The position numbers and the translations under genes were made by a program. The notes below the pieces were generated by a model. The model searched no databases. It had not been told where the DNA came from and saw only the letters and a program-made list of their open reading frames with translations. Shown in pieces: positions 14,540 through 21,291 of a DNA stretch of 21,291 nt. The first letter of the stretch is position 1. Each line of letters starts with the position of its first letter. This DNA is from Acidobacteriota bacterium (GTDB taxonomy: Bacteria; Acidobacteriota; Vicinamibacteria; Vicinamibacterales; UBA823): the NCBI GenBank assembly GCA_002720285.1, contig PBHT01000043.1, forward strand, positions 1 to 21,291. Direction: 5' to 3'.

Positions 14540-15346
14540 TTACCTATCCTGGCTTTCAAGTTCAGCTATTCTTCTCCGCGCTTGCTCCAAATATGCACTT
14601 TGATCGAAATCATCAACTAATTGATTGAAATACGGTAAGGCTTCATCTCCTCGACCGATTATTGCGAGTGATTCGCCCAGCACGAAGTAAACAGCATCCC
14701 GAGCGGTGTATCCAGGGTCCTCGTCCAACACCACTCGCATGCGTTGTATTGCCCCTGGATACCAGCCTCCGTTGAAATAGAATTCGCCAACACGAAAATA
14801 AGCCTCGCTAAGACGGTCTCGCGCTGTTCTGTGCCATTTACGGGCCTCGTCTAGGAGGTCACTGTCCGGGTACAGTTCGAAAAACTGATTGAAAGCTTCG
14901 ATGGCCATTTCAGTTGATGTCTGATCACGGTCAGAAGCCAACATGCCCTCAGAATATGTAACGCCTATCTTGAATTGTGCGTAGGCCGCGCGTGGATGAG
15001 TCGGGTAAAACCTAAGAAATTCCTCGAATTCATTAACGGCCTGGATTAGTGATGCAAGGCCTCCTTTTTCCAGAAGGGAGTCACCGATAGCGAGTTTCGC
15101 GTCAAAACGATAAGGGCTCTGTGGGTAGACATCCACGAGGCGACGAAACACAGTTTGTGCTTTGTCCCAATCTTCACCTTCGAACAGGATGGAGCCGTGT
15201 TCGAACAGGTAACGATCTGGCTCTGGTGTGCCTGGAGGTAATGCCGCCGGATCTTGAGGAGTGCAGGCCACGCCACTCATCAAAAGAAGGGCGACACCTA
15301 TAGAGGGTAACAGCGCCTGTTGATTAGAAATGGTCGTCGGCCTCAT
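14540..15346 (-). CDS. bamD: BamD-like outer-membrane assembly lipoprotein (TPR)
   Basis: A 268-residue lipoprotein of the BamD/YfiO family, part of the BAM complex that inserts beta-barrel proteins into the outer membrane. The signal sequence ends in SGVAC, making Cys28 the probable lipidated residue, though Gly at -3 is not the best lipobox. Tetratricopeptide repeats follow, for example YLFEHGSILFEGEDWDKAQ (46-64), AYAQFKIGVTYSEG (120-133) and AYFRVGEFYFNGGWYPGAI (181-199). Length fits BamD. The start ATG overlaps the epimerase stop as ATGA, so translation is coupled. It is the last gene of the long minus-strand run; I see no clear terminator before pgsA. A general TPR lipoprotein (YbgF-like) is the main alternative. 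Confidence 0.85.
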   Translation of the reverse strand: MRPTTISNQQALLPSIGVALLLMSGVACTPQDPAALPPGTPEPDRYLFEHGSILFEGEDWDKAQTVFRRLVDVYPQSPYRFDAKLAIGDSLLEKGGLASLIQAVNEFEEFLRFYPTHPRAAYAQFKIGVTYSEGMLASDRDQTSTEMAIEAFNQFFELYPDSDLLDEARKWHRTARDRLSEAYFRVGEFYFNGGWYPGAIQRMRVVLDEDPGYTARDAVYFVLGESLAIIGRGDEALPYFNQLVDDFDQSAYLEQARRRIAELESQDR

Positions 15347-16293
15347 GAACTGAACCCGTTGTGCCTAGACAGCCATTCATGCTGAGCTCGTAGGCCATCC
15401 GGCAATGCCACGGTTGGGTCGAAGCCGAGATCGTTTCGTGCCAAGGTGATATCGGCGTAAGTGTCACGCATGTCTCCACTTTGGGTTACATCTCGGTTGA
15501 TCTCAAGGGAGCTATCGGTGATTTTTGCAATTAGTTCTATTACCTGATTCATCGACACGCGAGAGCCGCCCCCCACATTGTACACGCGGCCGGGAATTCC
15601 AGCAGTTGCTGCGGCCATGGTGGCCGTGACGATGTCGTCTACGAAGGTAAAATCTCGAGTCTGCTGTCCGTCACCATATAGGTGGACCGGTGTTCCATCT
15701 ATTGCAGCCTTAAGAAAGCGATGGAATGCCATGTCCGGACGTTGACGGGGTCCGTAGACGGTAAAGTAGCGTAGAGCCACGGCCGGGACATCGTGGTTGA
15801 GATGGTAGAGCAAACATAGTTGCTCTCCCGCGAGCTTGGTTACCCCATAAGGTGAAACGGGCCGAGGTAAAGCATCCTCGCGCATTGGTAGGTCTACTTG
15901 GTTACCGTAGACAGAAGAGCTTGACGCGTAGACGAAGCGTTCGATCGGCTGATGAACGCATGCGTCAAGAAGTGCTTGGGTGACGTCAATATTGAGCGAC
16001 GTGCAGATGCTAAAGTCTTGCCCCCAGCTCCGACGGACTCCAGCTTGAGCTGCGAGGTGAAAGACGTGGGTCACGCCCTTGAGCAACTCCGCAACATTAC
16101 AGTTAAGCAGGTTTAGTTCAGTAAAGTGAAATCTCGATTTAGAAAGGAGTTTTGAAAGGTTATCTTCCTTAATTGATCGATGGTAATAATCGGTAAAACA
16201 GTCAACGCCGATTACATCAGTGTCGCGGGCGATGAGCATCTCCGCTAGACTTGAACCTATAAAACCAGCGACCCCAGTTACTAGTGCTCTCAT
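15343..16293 (-). CDS. NAD-dependent nucleotide-sugar epimerase/dehydratase (extended SDR)
   Basis: A 316-residue extended short-chain dehydrogenase acting on NDP-sugars in the cytoplasm. TGVAGFIG (6-13) is the NAD-binding Rossmann motif, SSSSVYG (124-130) carries the catalytic serine, and YGVTK (149-153) gives Tyr149 and Lys153. RYFTVYGPRQRPDMAFHRF (175-193) and GDGQQTRDFTFVDD (207-220) are close to UDP-glucose and UDP-glucuronate 4-epimerases. The exact sugar cannot be determined. Its ATG overlaps the thioesterase stop (ATGA at 16290-16293) and its own stop overlaps bamD, so it is firmly within the operon. It probably feeds surface polysaccharide or LPS synthesis. Confidence 0.9.
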   Translation of the reverse strand: MRALVTGVAGFIGSSLAEMLIARDTDVIGVDCFTDYYHRSIKEDNLSKLLSKSRFHFTELNLLNCNVAELLKGVTHVFHLAAQAGVRRSWGQDFSICTSLNIDVTQALLDACVHQPIERFVYASSSSVYGNQVDLPMREDALPRPVSPYGVTKLAGEQLCLLYHLNHDVPAVALRYFTVYGPRQRPDMAFHRFLKAAIDGTPVHLYGDGQQTRDFTFVDDIVTATMAAATAGIPGRVYNVGGGSRVSMNQVIELIAKITDSSLEINRDVTQSGDMRDTYADITLARNDLGFDPTVALPDGLRAQHEWLSRHNGFSS

Positions 16294-16682
16294 GCGAACA
16301 CCGAGGAGAGTTGTTCTGGCAAGCGACAGGGTCGTCTTTGTTCGTTGATTGCTGCGTGCACTGTCCGACCAATCGCGCTAACTTCTCCGTCGAGCCAGCG
16401 AATTTCGTAGTTGAAGCAAACTCGAGTCGGTGAAAGTAGTTCCCCGTGAGTAATCACTTCGAGCTCATCATCGTATTTGCACGGTTTTCGATACTCACAG
16501 TGAGCCTCAATGACAGGAAGTAATACCCCAGTTGCTTCCATCTGGCGATAGCTCCACCCGATTGTCCTCAGAAGATCCGTGCGGCCAATTTCAAACCAAA
16601 CTAGATAATTCGCATGATACACAACGCCCATCTTGTCGGTCTCGGAGTAGCGCACTCGAATAATTGAAGTCGAAGACTGCAC
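16290..16682 (-). CDS. YbgC/FadM-type acyl-CoA thioesterase (hotdog fold)
   Basis: A 130-residue hotdog-fold thioesterase that hydrolyses acyl-CoA or acyl-ACP esters. RVRYSETDKMGVVYHANYLVWFE (9-31) is the classic 4-hydroxybenzoyl-CoA thioesterase/YbgC signature, with Asp16 as the catalytic residue. The later CEYRKPCKYDDELEV stretch is also typical. The start is GTG 16682, two bases after the rpe stop, with GGGAG about 11 bases upstream inside rpe. YbgC is often beside the Tol-Pal genes; here it sits in an aroC-to-bamD run instead. Natural substrate unknown. Confidence 0.9.
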   Translation of the reverse strand: MQSSTSIIRVRYSETDKMGVVYHANYLVWFEIGRTDLLRTIGWSYRQMEATGVLLPVIEAHCEYRKPCKYDDELEVITHGELLSPTRVCFNYEIRWLDGEVSAIGRTVHAAINEQRRPCRLPEQLSSVFA

Positions 16683-16684
16683 CC

Positions 16685-17365
16685 CTATTTTGGCTCCCTG
16701 ATAGCCTGTCCGTCGGTTACTGCCCTTAAAGCGCGTGTGGCTTTGGTAGGATCGTCTTGGCCGAAAATCGCTGATCCAGCTACTAGGATGTTCGCCCCGG
16801 CAGCCACAAGTTCGCCGGCGTTGTTCAAATCTACTCCTCCGTCGACCGAAATCGGTGCTGGATTACCCACGCTGTCTAGCAAGGCTCTCATGGCTCGGAC
16901 CTTCTCGATGCTACTGGGGATGAATCGTTGTCCTCCGAATCCCGGATTTACAGACATGACTAAAACCACGTCGACTTCGGAGGCAACAGTTTCGAGAGCC
17001 GTGACCGGGGTTGAGGGATTAATTGCAGCTCCAGCGAGAAGACCCAGTTTCTTTATTGAAGTCAGCGCCTGGCTAAGATTGGGTTGTGCTTCCACGTGAA
17101 TAGAAAGAGTGTTGGCTCCGGCTTTTGCGAAAGCCTCAAGATGCCGATACGGGTCTTCAATCATTAAGTGGACATCCAACGGAACCCGTGCGGTTCGCTT
17201 TATAGAACTTATAACTGGGGGTCCAATTGATAAGTTGGGCACGAAATGACCATCCATCACATCCACATGTATGGCATCGGCACCACCTTGCTCTACGGCG
17301 TGAACAGCTCTACCCAATTCCGCGAAGTCAGCCGAAAGAATTGAAGGAGCGATTTGGACGCTCAC
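16685..17365 (-). CDS. rpe: Ribulose-phosphate 3-epimerase
   Basis: A 226-residue TIM-barrel enzyme that interconverts ribulose 5-phosphate and xylulose 5-phosphate in the pentose phosphate pathway. IAPSILSADFAELG (5-18) is the standard N-terminus. Metal ligands and acid/base residues His33, Asp35, His66 and Asp175 are all present in HVDVMDGHFVPN, DVHLMIEDP and SVDGG. SVNPGFGGQRF (138-148) is the phosphate-loop signature. The start is GTG 17365, overlapping the stop of the PASTA gene as GTGA. Length is normal. It is followed after two bases by the thioesterase gene. Confidence 0.97.
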   Translation of the reverse strand: MSVQIAPSILSADFAELGRAVHAVEQGGADAIHVDVMDGHFVPNLSIGPPVISSIKRTARVPLDVHLMIEDPYRHLEAFAKAGANTLSIHVEAQPNLSQALTSIKKLGLLAGAAINPSTPVTALETVASEVDVVLVMSVNPGFGGQRFIPSSIEKVRAMRALLDSVGNPAPISVDGGVDLNNAGELVAAGANILVAGSAIFGQDDPTKATRALRAVTDGQAIREPK

Positions 17366-18084
17366 CGGCTCACCTCAAGGGAAATGGGTTCACCAGGGGA
17401 GATTTGAAAACCTGCTTGTGGATATTGACGAAGGACAATACCGGGGGGTACGTTTGGATATGGGTGATCTCCGACGACTGTAATACGGAATCCTTGTTCT
17501 CGCAAAATGTCGGCCGCTCCTGTGCCGTCGGCGCCGATTAGGTCAGGCATCACATAGGTAACAGTTCGCTCACCCCGGTTTACAAGTAACGACACTGATG
17601 TGCTGCGAGTGTCTGGCGGCGGTTCTTGGGCAAGCACTGTGCTCCGGGGGTATCGACCCGACCGTATTTCGGCGACGCTTACGAGTTCCAGGCTGTCCGC
17701 TTGGACTCTTAATTGGGCACTGCGCTCGGTTTGACCAACTAAAGCGGGAATCTGACTGGGCCGAGGGCCACCGCTTAACCACACTCTAACAGTTCGTTGT
17801 CGGCGGGTTGTTAATCCAGCCGGGGGTTCTTGTAGGATCACGCTCCCGGCAGGGATAGAAGGGTGTAACCGCGGCGCTGGATCAACACGTACTAGAAGTC
17901 CCAAATCTTCAAGAGTCGCCGTGGCCGTTGCAATTGGTTGACCGGCTAGGTCGGGAACGGATACTTCCTGTGATCGAAGTGCGACACGCAAACCGGCGGC
18001 GGCGAAAAGGAAGTAAGTCGCCACCATTGCGCCGGTCACTAGGAAGGCCTTCCCAACGCCCAGCACGTTACGCGTCAGGGTCAT
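17362..18084 (-). CDS. Membrane-anchored protein with three PASTA domains and no kinase
   Basis: A 240-residue protein with a short N-terminus, one membrane helix at about 12-36 and three extracytoplasmic PASTA domains (about 40-106, 110-172 and 178-239). Each has the usual VPDLAGQ or MPDLIGA opening and a PAGxVxxQxPxxG loop such as IPAGSVILQEPPAG (77-90). PASTA domains bind peptidoglycan fragments and usually belong to Ser/Thr kinases or penicillin-binding proteins; neither catalytic part is present. I prefer ATG 18084 over the preceding TTG, and there is no strong binding site. It lies between rsmB and rpe and overlaps the rpe start. A role in sensing or anchoring to the wall is inference. 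Confidence 0.86.
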   Translation of the reverse strand: MTLTRNVLGVGKAFLVTGAMVATYFLFAAAGLRVALRSQEVSVPDLAGQPIATATATLEDLGLLVRVDPAPRLHPSIPAGSVILQEPPAGLTTRRQRTVRVWLSGGPRPSQIPALVGQTERSAQLRVQADSLELVSVAEIRSGRYPRSTVLAQEPPPDTRSTSVSLLVNRGERTVTYVMPDLIGADGTGAADILREQGFRITVVGDHPYPNVPPGIVLRQYPQAGFQISPGEPISLEVSR

Positions 18085-18134
18085 CAAATCACTGACGGTA
18101 GCACAAGTCCTTGCTGTTCACAAGGTTCTGGCCC

Positions 18135-19538
18135 TCAGGTGCGCTTGAAAGACGCTGCGAAAAAGGCATCTAGCCGGTGCAAGTGAGGATAGGTTCTGAG
18201 ATATCCGGCCTCGTTGAGAATTGGACCAAAATGAGAAGTGTCATCGAGGGTCCTAAGATCTTCAACGTGAAATTTAGTCTCTGAATCGAGAAAGTTTTCC
18301 ACGACTCGTTCATTCTCCTCTGGCTCACCGGAACACGTAGCGTACACTAGACGCCCTCCGGATCGCACCGTGGTGGCTGCTACACGAAGCATTTTGATTT
18401 GGCGGTCAGCCATACGCTGGATGTCGTTGAGTTTTCTGCGCCATCGAATATCTGGATCACGTTGCACGGTACCCAGGCCGCTGCAGGGAACATCGACAAG
18501 AACGCGATCGAAGATAGCGCCAAATGGCGCGTTGCGAGAGAGATCATGGGCGACCGGCTTTACTACAGAAGCACCGAGTCGAGTGACAGTGTGAGCTAGT
18601 AGATTGAGCCGAGCCTGACTAAAGTCTCCCGCTACTAGAGTCCCCTGATTTGCCATAGCCGAAGCTAGAGCGAGAGTCTTACCTCCTGGCGCAGCGCATG
18701 CGTCCAGAATGGTCATGCCAGCCCCTGCTTGAACAAGCGGAGGAATAAGTTGGGAGGCTTCGGCTTGGACGAAGAAGTCGCGACTTGAGGTCAAATCCGG
18801 TAAAAATTGCTTACCAGCCGCAATGCTTAAGCCATCACGTCCATAGCGTAGAGGCTCAGCGACAATGGAGTTCTCACGAAACCGTGACACCAGCGCTGCT
18901 GACGTTGTGTGTAAAGTGTTAGCTCGAAGGGTAAGACTGGCAGGCTCATTGTTGAACTTAGTCCATGCCAACGTTGCTGAATAACCATAGCGGGTCAGCC
19001 ACCGTTCAACTAGCCAGTCCGGGTGGGAATGGCTGATGCTAATAAATTGGAGCGCCCTCTGCCGGAGATGGGCTGGCCAGCCTGAGAATTGCACTTCAGA
19101 AACAGCCGCTAGTTCAGACTCCTTCGGTTCCTCTGGTAAAGGAAGATTGGGTAATGCCCTTAGGAGGGCTCTCAGCACAGCGTTTGTTAGTCCTGCTGCA
19201 CGGTTGGGGCCTTCGGTTCGTGTGATGTTTACTGCGTCGTTGACGACAGCTGACGGAGGAACGCGGTCAAGGTGTAGTAGTTGATAAATGCTGATCCGAA
19301 GTACATCACGCACAACAGGGTCAAGTTTTAATAGAGGACGATCAGCAAAGTGCACGATCAGATAATCCAGCGCGTTAAGCCTCCGAAGGGTTCCAGTTAC
19401 GATCTCATTGAGTAAAGCCCGATCCCGCCGATCTGGCACATCGGTTCTGACACTGTAAAGCGAATCTGGAAGAGCGACGGAGCGTTGGATCACGGCCCGG
19501 AGGGCTCGAAAGGCGGCCATTCGGGCTGGAGCGATCAT
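18135..19538 (-). CDS. rsmB: 16S rRNA (cytosine-967-C5)-methyltransferase
   Basis: A 467-residue RNA methyltransferase that methylates C967 of 16S rRNA using S-adenosylmethionine. The N-terminal half (about 1-130) is a NusB-like RNA-binding domain, with DRALLNEIVTGTLRR at 39-53. The catalytic domain has the SAM motif DACAAPGGKT (279-288), the catalytic cysteine Cys352 in DVPCSGLGTVQRDPDIRW, and the second cysteine Cys402 in YATCSGEPEENE. The usual residue after TCS is Leu; here it is Gly, a mild change. Length is normal. Its ATG overlaps the fmt stop (ATGA at 19535-19538), the classical def-fmt-rsmB order. Confidence 0.96.
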   Translation of the reverse strand: MIAPARMAAFRALRAVIQRSVALPDSLYSVRTDVPDRRDRALLNEIVTGTLRRLNALDYLIVHFADRPLLKLDPVVRDVLRISIYQLLHLDRVPPSAVVNDAVNITRTEGPNRAAGLTNAVLRALLRALPNLPLPEEPKESELAAVSEVQFSGWPAHLRQRALQFISISHSHPDWLVERWLTRYGYSATLAWTKFNNEPASLTLRANTLHTTSAALVSRFRENSIVAEPLRYGRDGLSIAAGKQFLPDLTSSRDFFVQAEASQLIPPLVQAGAGMTILDACAAPGGKTLALASAMANQGTLVAGDFSQARLNLLAHTVTRLGASVVKPVAHDLSRNAPFGAIFDRVLVDVPCSGLGTVQRDPDIRWRRKLNDIQRMADRQIKMLRVAATTVRSGGRLVYATCSGEPEENERVVENFLDSETKFHVEDLRTLDDTSHFGPILNEAGYLRTYPHLHRLDAFFAASFKRT

Positions 19539-20485
19539 ATTTTTGTTGGGGATTCAAAAGCTGAACCAACGGTTACTGGATTGCCAGCCAAGAAAGACTT
19601 AACTTCCATAACGCGACGTCCAGACGGCTGAATCTCTAGGATTTCGAGTGTCGTGCTTCCACCTGAAGCAACAATGAGCCGATTGCCTTCAGTTTCGAGA
19701 ATCTCTCCAGGTCGTCCCTTTGAAGGGTGTGGTATCACTGCTGTGCGGTGGATAGCGTAGCGAACTCCCCCAAGATATGTGAAGGCTTGGGGCCATGGAT
19801 GCATTGCGCGAACTTGGTTATGAATCGTGTGGGCGTCACTCTTCCAATCGATGCGACCATCGCTCTTCGTTAGCCGAGGTGCATAGGTTGCAACCGAGTT
19901 GTCTTGTGGCGTTTCGACCAAGGTTCCGCTCCCAATGTTGCCGAGGTTGTCCCTTAGAAGAGAAGCTCCGAGAGAGGCAAGGGCACTTGCAAGTTCGGAG
20001 GCTGTGTCAGTGGGGCGAATCGCCTGTTGTGCTTGAGCAAGAACTGGACCGGAATCAAGCTTGGAATTCATCCTTATCAAAGTGACTCCCGTGACCTCGT
20101 TTCCATCGAGCACAGTTCGTTGAATCGGAGCTGCGCCACGATAGGCGGGTAGTAGGGAAGCGTGTAAATTAACGAAACCATGTGTTGGGATTTCAAGTAG
20201 GTTGTCGGGAACGAGCTTGCCATAGGCCACAACGACCCCAAGTTCTAGCTGGAGGGTTAGCATTTGATTTAAAAACACTGGGTCGTTGAGAGCCTCTGGC
20301 GTCAGGACTGGAATATTGTTTCCTAGAGCTAAAATCTTTATTGGTGACGCTGAGGGTCGTTGACCTCTACCACGCGGACGATCAGGTTGGGTGATCACCG
20401 TGACCACCTCGCACGGAGATTCTATGAGTGCGACCAGCGTCGGAACCGCAAACTCTGGTGTACCAAAGAAGGCGATTCTCACCAT
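19535..20485 (-). CDS. fmt: Methionyl-tRNA formyltransferase
   Basis: A 316-residue enzyme that formylates the amino group of initiator Met-tRNA with 10-formyl-tetrahydrofolate. VRIAFFGTPEFAVPTL opens the family-typical N-terminus. The catalytic residues Asn106, His108 (in NLHASLLPAYRGAAPIQR) and Asp144 (in KLDSGPV) are present. The C-terminal domain (about 205-316), needed for tRNA recognition, is intact. Its ATG overlaps the end of def by seven bases, so translation is coupled, and the next gene, rsmB, overlaps its stop. The pairing with def makes biological sense: the formyl group added here is removed by the deformylase. Confidence 0.97.
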   Translation of the reverse strand: MVRIAFFGTPEFAVPTLVALIESPCEVVTVITQPDRPRGRGQRPSASPIKILALGNNIPVLTPEALNDPVFLNQMLTLQLELGVVVAYGKLVPDNLLEIPTHGFVNLHASLLPAYRGAAPIQRTVLDGNEVTGVTLIRMNSKLDSGPVLAQAQQAIRPTDTASELASALASLGASLLRDNLGNIGSGTLVETPQDNSVATYAPRLTKSDGRIDWKSDAHTIHNQVRAMHPWPQAFTYLGGVRYAIHRTAVIPHPSKGRPGEILETEGNRLIVASGGSTTLEILEIQPSGRRVMEVKSFLAGNPVTVGSAFESPTKI

Positions 20486-20994
20486 TTTCTGTTTCGCCGA
20501 AGTTTAGCGATTCGACGCATGATTAGCTCTCGCTTAATCCCACGGAGGCGATCAACAAAGAGGGTGCCGTTTAGATGATCCATTTCGTGCTGAAAGGCGC
20601 GTGCTAGAAGGTCCTCGCCTTCAATCCTTTGAGTTCTACCATTCCGATCTAGGCCGGATACAATTACCTGTTTCCGCCGCTCCACAACCGCACTGAACCC
20701 GGGAAGGCTCAGGCAGCCCTCTTCCTCGGTTATTAATGTGTCATCGTTACAGGTCTCAAAGCTGGGATTAACCATTGCAATTAGTTCCGTTGGTTTTTCT
20801 CCCACGGAAATGTCGATAACAAAGATCCGCAATCCTACTCCCACCTGGGGAGCTGCCAAGCCGACTCCGGGTGCAGCGTACATAGTTTTAATCATGTCGT
20901 CGATTAAAGCCTGTATTTCCTTGGTTATCGCCCTTACAGGAGCCGCTGGCGCATGAAGCCCCGAATCACCGTACTTAAGGATCGGGCGAATCAT
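20479..20994 (-). CDS. def: Peptide deformylase
   Basis: A 171-residue metallohydrolase that removes the formyl group from new proteins. The three conserved motifs are complete: GVGLAAPQVG (43-52), EEGCLSLPG (91-99) and QHEMDHLNG (135-143). Metal ligands are Cys94, His136 and His140, and Glu137 is the catalytic residue. AAGGG lies five bases before ATG 20994 and supports that start. The gene follows aroC after 24 bases and overlaps fmt. Size and motifs are normal for a type I deformylase. Confidence 0.97.
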   Translation of the reverse strand: MIRPILKYGDSGLHAPAAPVRAITKEIQALIDDMIKTMYAAPGVGLAAPQVGVGLRIFVIDISVGEKPTELIAMVNPSFETCNDDTLITEEEGCLSLPGFSAVVERRKQVIVSGLDRNGRTQRIEGEDLLARAFQHEMDHLNGTLFVDRLRGIKRELIMRRIAKLRRNRKW

Positions 20995-21018
20995 AGAAAC
21001 CCTTACGGCTTGGCGTGG

Positions 21019-21291
21019 CTAGCCCGTTCGATTGCTAGAAGGGTTATTAAGTCGAGACCGGCTGAGCGTGGTGGAAGCGGACAGATGACTGGTAACCTCG
21101 TTTATGGAATCGCCTCCAAACTTCTCTAAAAAAGCATCAGCCAAGACCAAGGAAATCATCGCTTCAGCCACAACCGAAGCAGCCGGAACGGCGCACACAT
21201 CGCTTCGTTCCACCGTCGCTGGAGCCTCGGTCATAGTAGATATGTCTACAGAGCGAAGGGGTTTCATAAGAGTTGAAATCGGCTTCATGTA
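21019..21291 (-). CDS. aroC: Chorismate synthase, C-terminal part (truncated by window edge)
   Basis: The last 90 codons of chorismate synthase, which makes chorismate from 5-enolpyruvylshikimate 3-phosphate with reduced [17 protein letters not shown] and [18 protein letters not shown] contain the third chorismate synthase signature, and [15 protein letters not shown] is the usual near-terminal stretch. The frame is open to the right edge, so the 5' end lies outside the window. The C-terminal tail after GGDS is about 26 residues, a little longer than in many relatives and rich in Ser. The gene starts the visible part of the long minus-strand run. Confidence 0.94.
   Translation of the reverse strand, partial: YMKPISTLMKPLRSVDISTMTEAPATVERSDVCAVPAASVVAEAMISLVLADAFLEKFGGDSINEVTSHLSASTTLSRSRLNNPSSNRTG

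Overview
The window (about 21 kb, roughly 50% GC) is chromosomal DNA of a Gram-negative, diderm bacterium. It encodes an outer-membrane porin-like protein, a BamD-like lipoprotein, a heptosyltransferase-like GT9 enzyme, a bactofilin, Tat and Sec signal peptides, and a secreted PQQ dehydrogenase. This mixture, with an NHL/PAL-like lyase, a Tat-exported class V aminotransferase and a PASTA-only protein, resembles environmental Acidobacteriota (Vicinamibacteria-type). That placement is inference from gene content, not a phylogenetic result. I see no phage, IS element, integrase, CRISPR array or rRNA.

Layout. (1) 1-1470: a non-coding left edge, a YIP1-family membrane protein and a cold-shock protein that ends in a strong intrinsic terminator. 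(2) 1469-5680, minus strand: a four-gene exported redox cassette in transcription order cupin, PQQ-dependent dehydrogenase, NHL/PAL-like protein, lipoprotein cytochrome c. A porin-like outer-membrane protein (to 7331) is divergent from it. (3) 7350-9746, minus strand: a GT9 glycosyltransferase and a Tat-signal PLP enzyme, preceded by a 344-bp intergenic region with a perfect 14-bp palindrome. (4) 10091-13815: a DUF218/YdcF-like membrane protein (plus), then on the minus strand a sugar-1-phosphate nucleotidyltransferase, a phosphomannomutase/phosphoglucomutase, tRNA-Gly(CCC) and a bactofilin. (5) 13924-14526: PgsA on the plus strand. (6) 14540-21291, minus strand: a compact run aroC (truncated by the window edge), def, fmt, rsmB, PASTA protein, rpe, YbgC-type thioesterase, NDP-sugar epimerase, bamD, with five short stop/start overlaps.

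How the genes fit together. Region 6 joins protein-synthesis housekeeping (deformylase, Met-tRNA formyltransferase, 16S rRNA methyltransferase), central carbon metabolism (Rpe, chorismate synthase) and envelope construction (PASTA protein, epimerase, BamD). Region 4 supplies activated sugars and a cytoskeletal scaffold, so much of the window serves envelope and surface-glycan assembly. The most distinctive unit is region 2: substrate entry through the porin-like protein, periplasmic oxidation by the PQQ enzyme and electron transfer to the lipoprotein cytochrome is a reasonable model, with the cupin and PAL-like protein of unknown role. Most genes are ordinary for their families; several start sites were moved using visible Shine-Dalgarno sequences.
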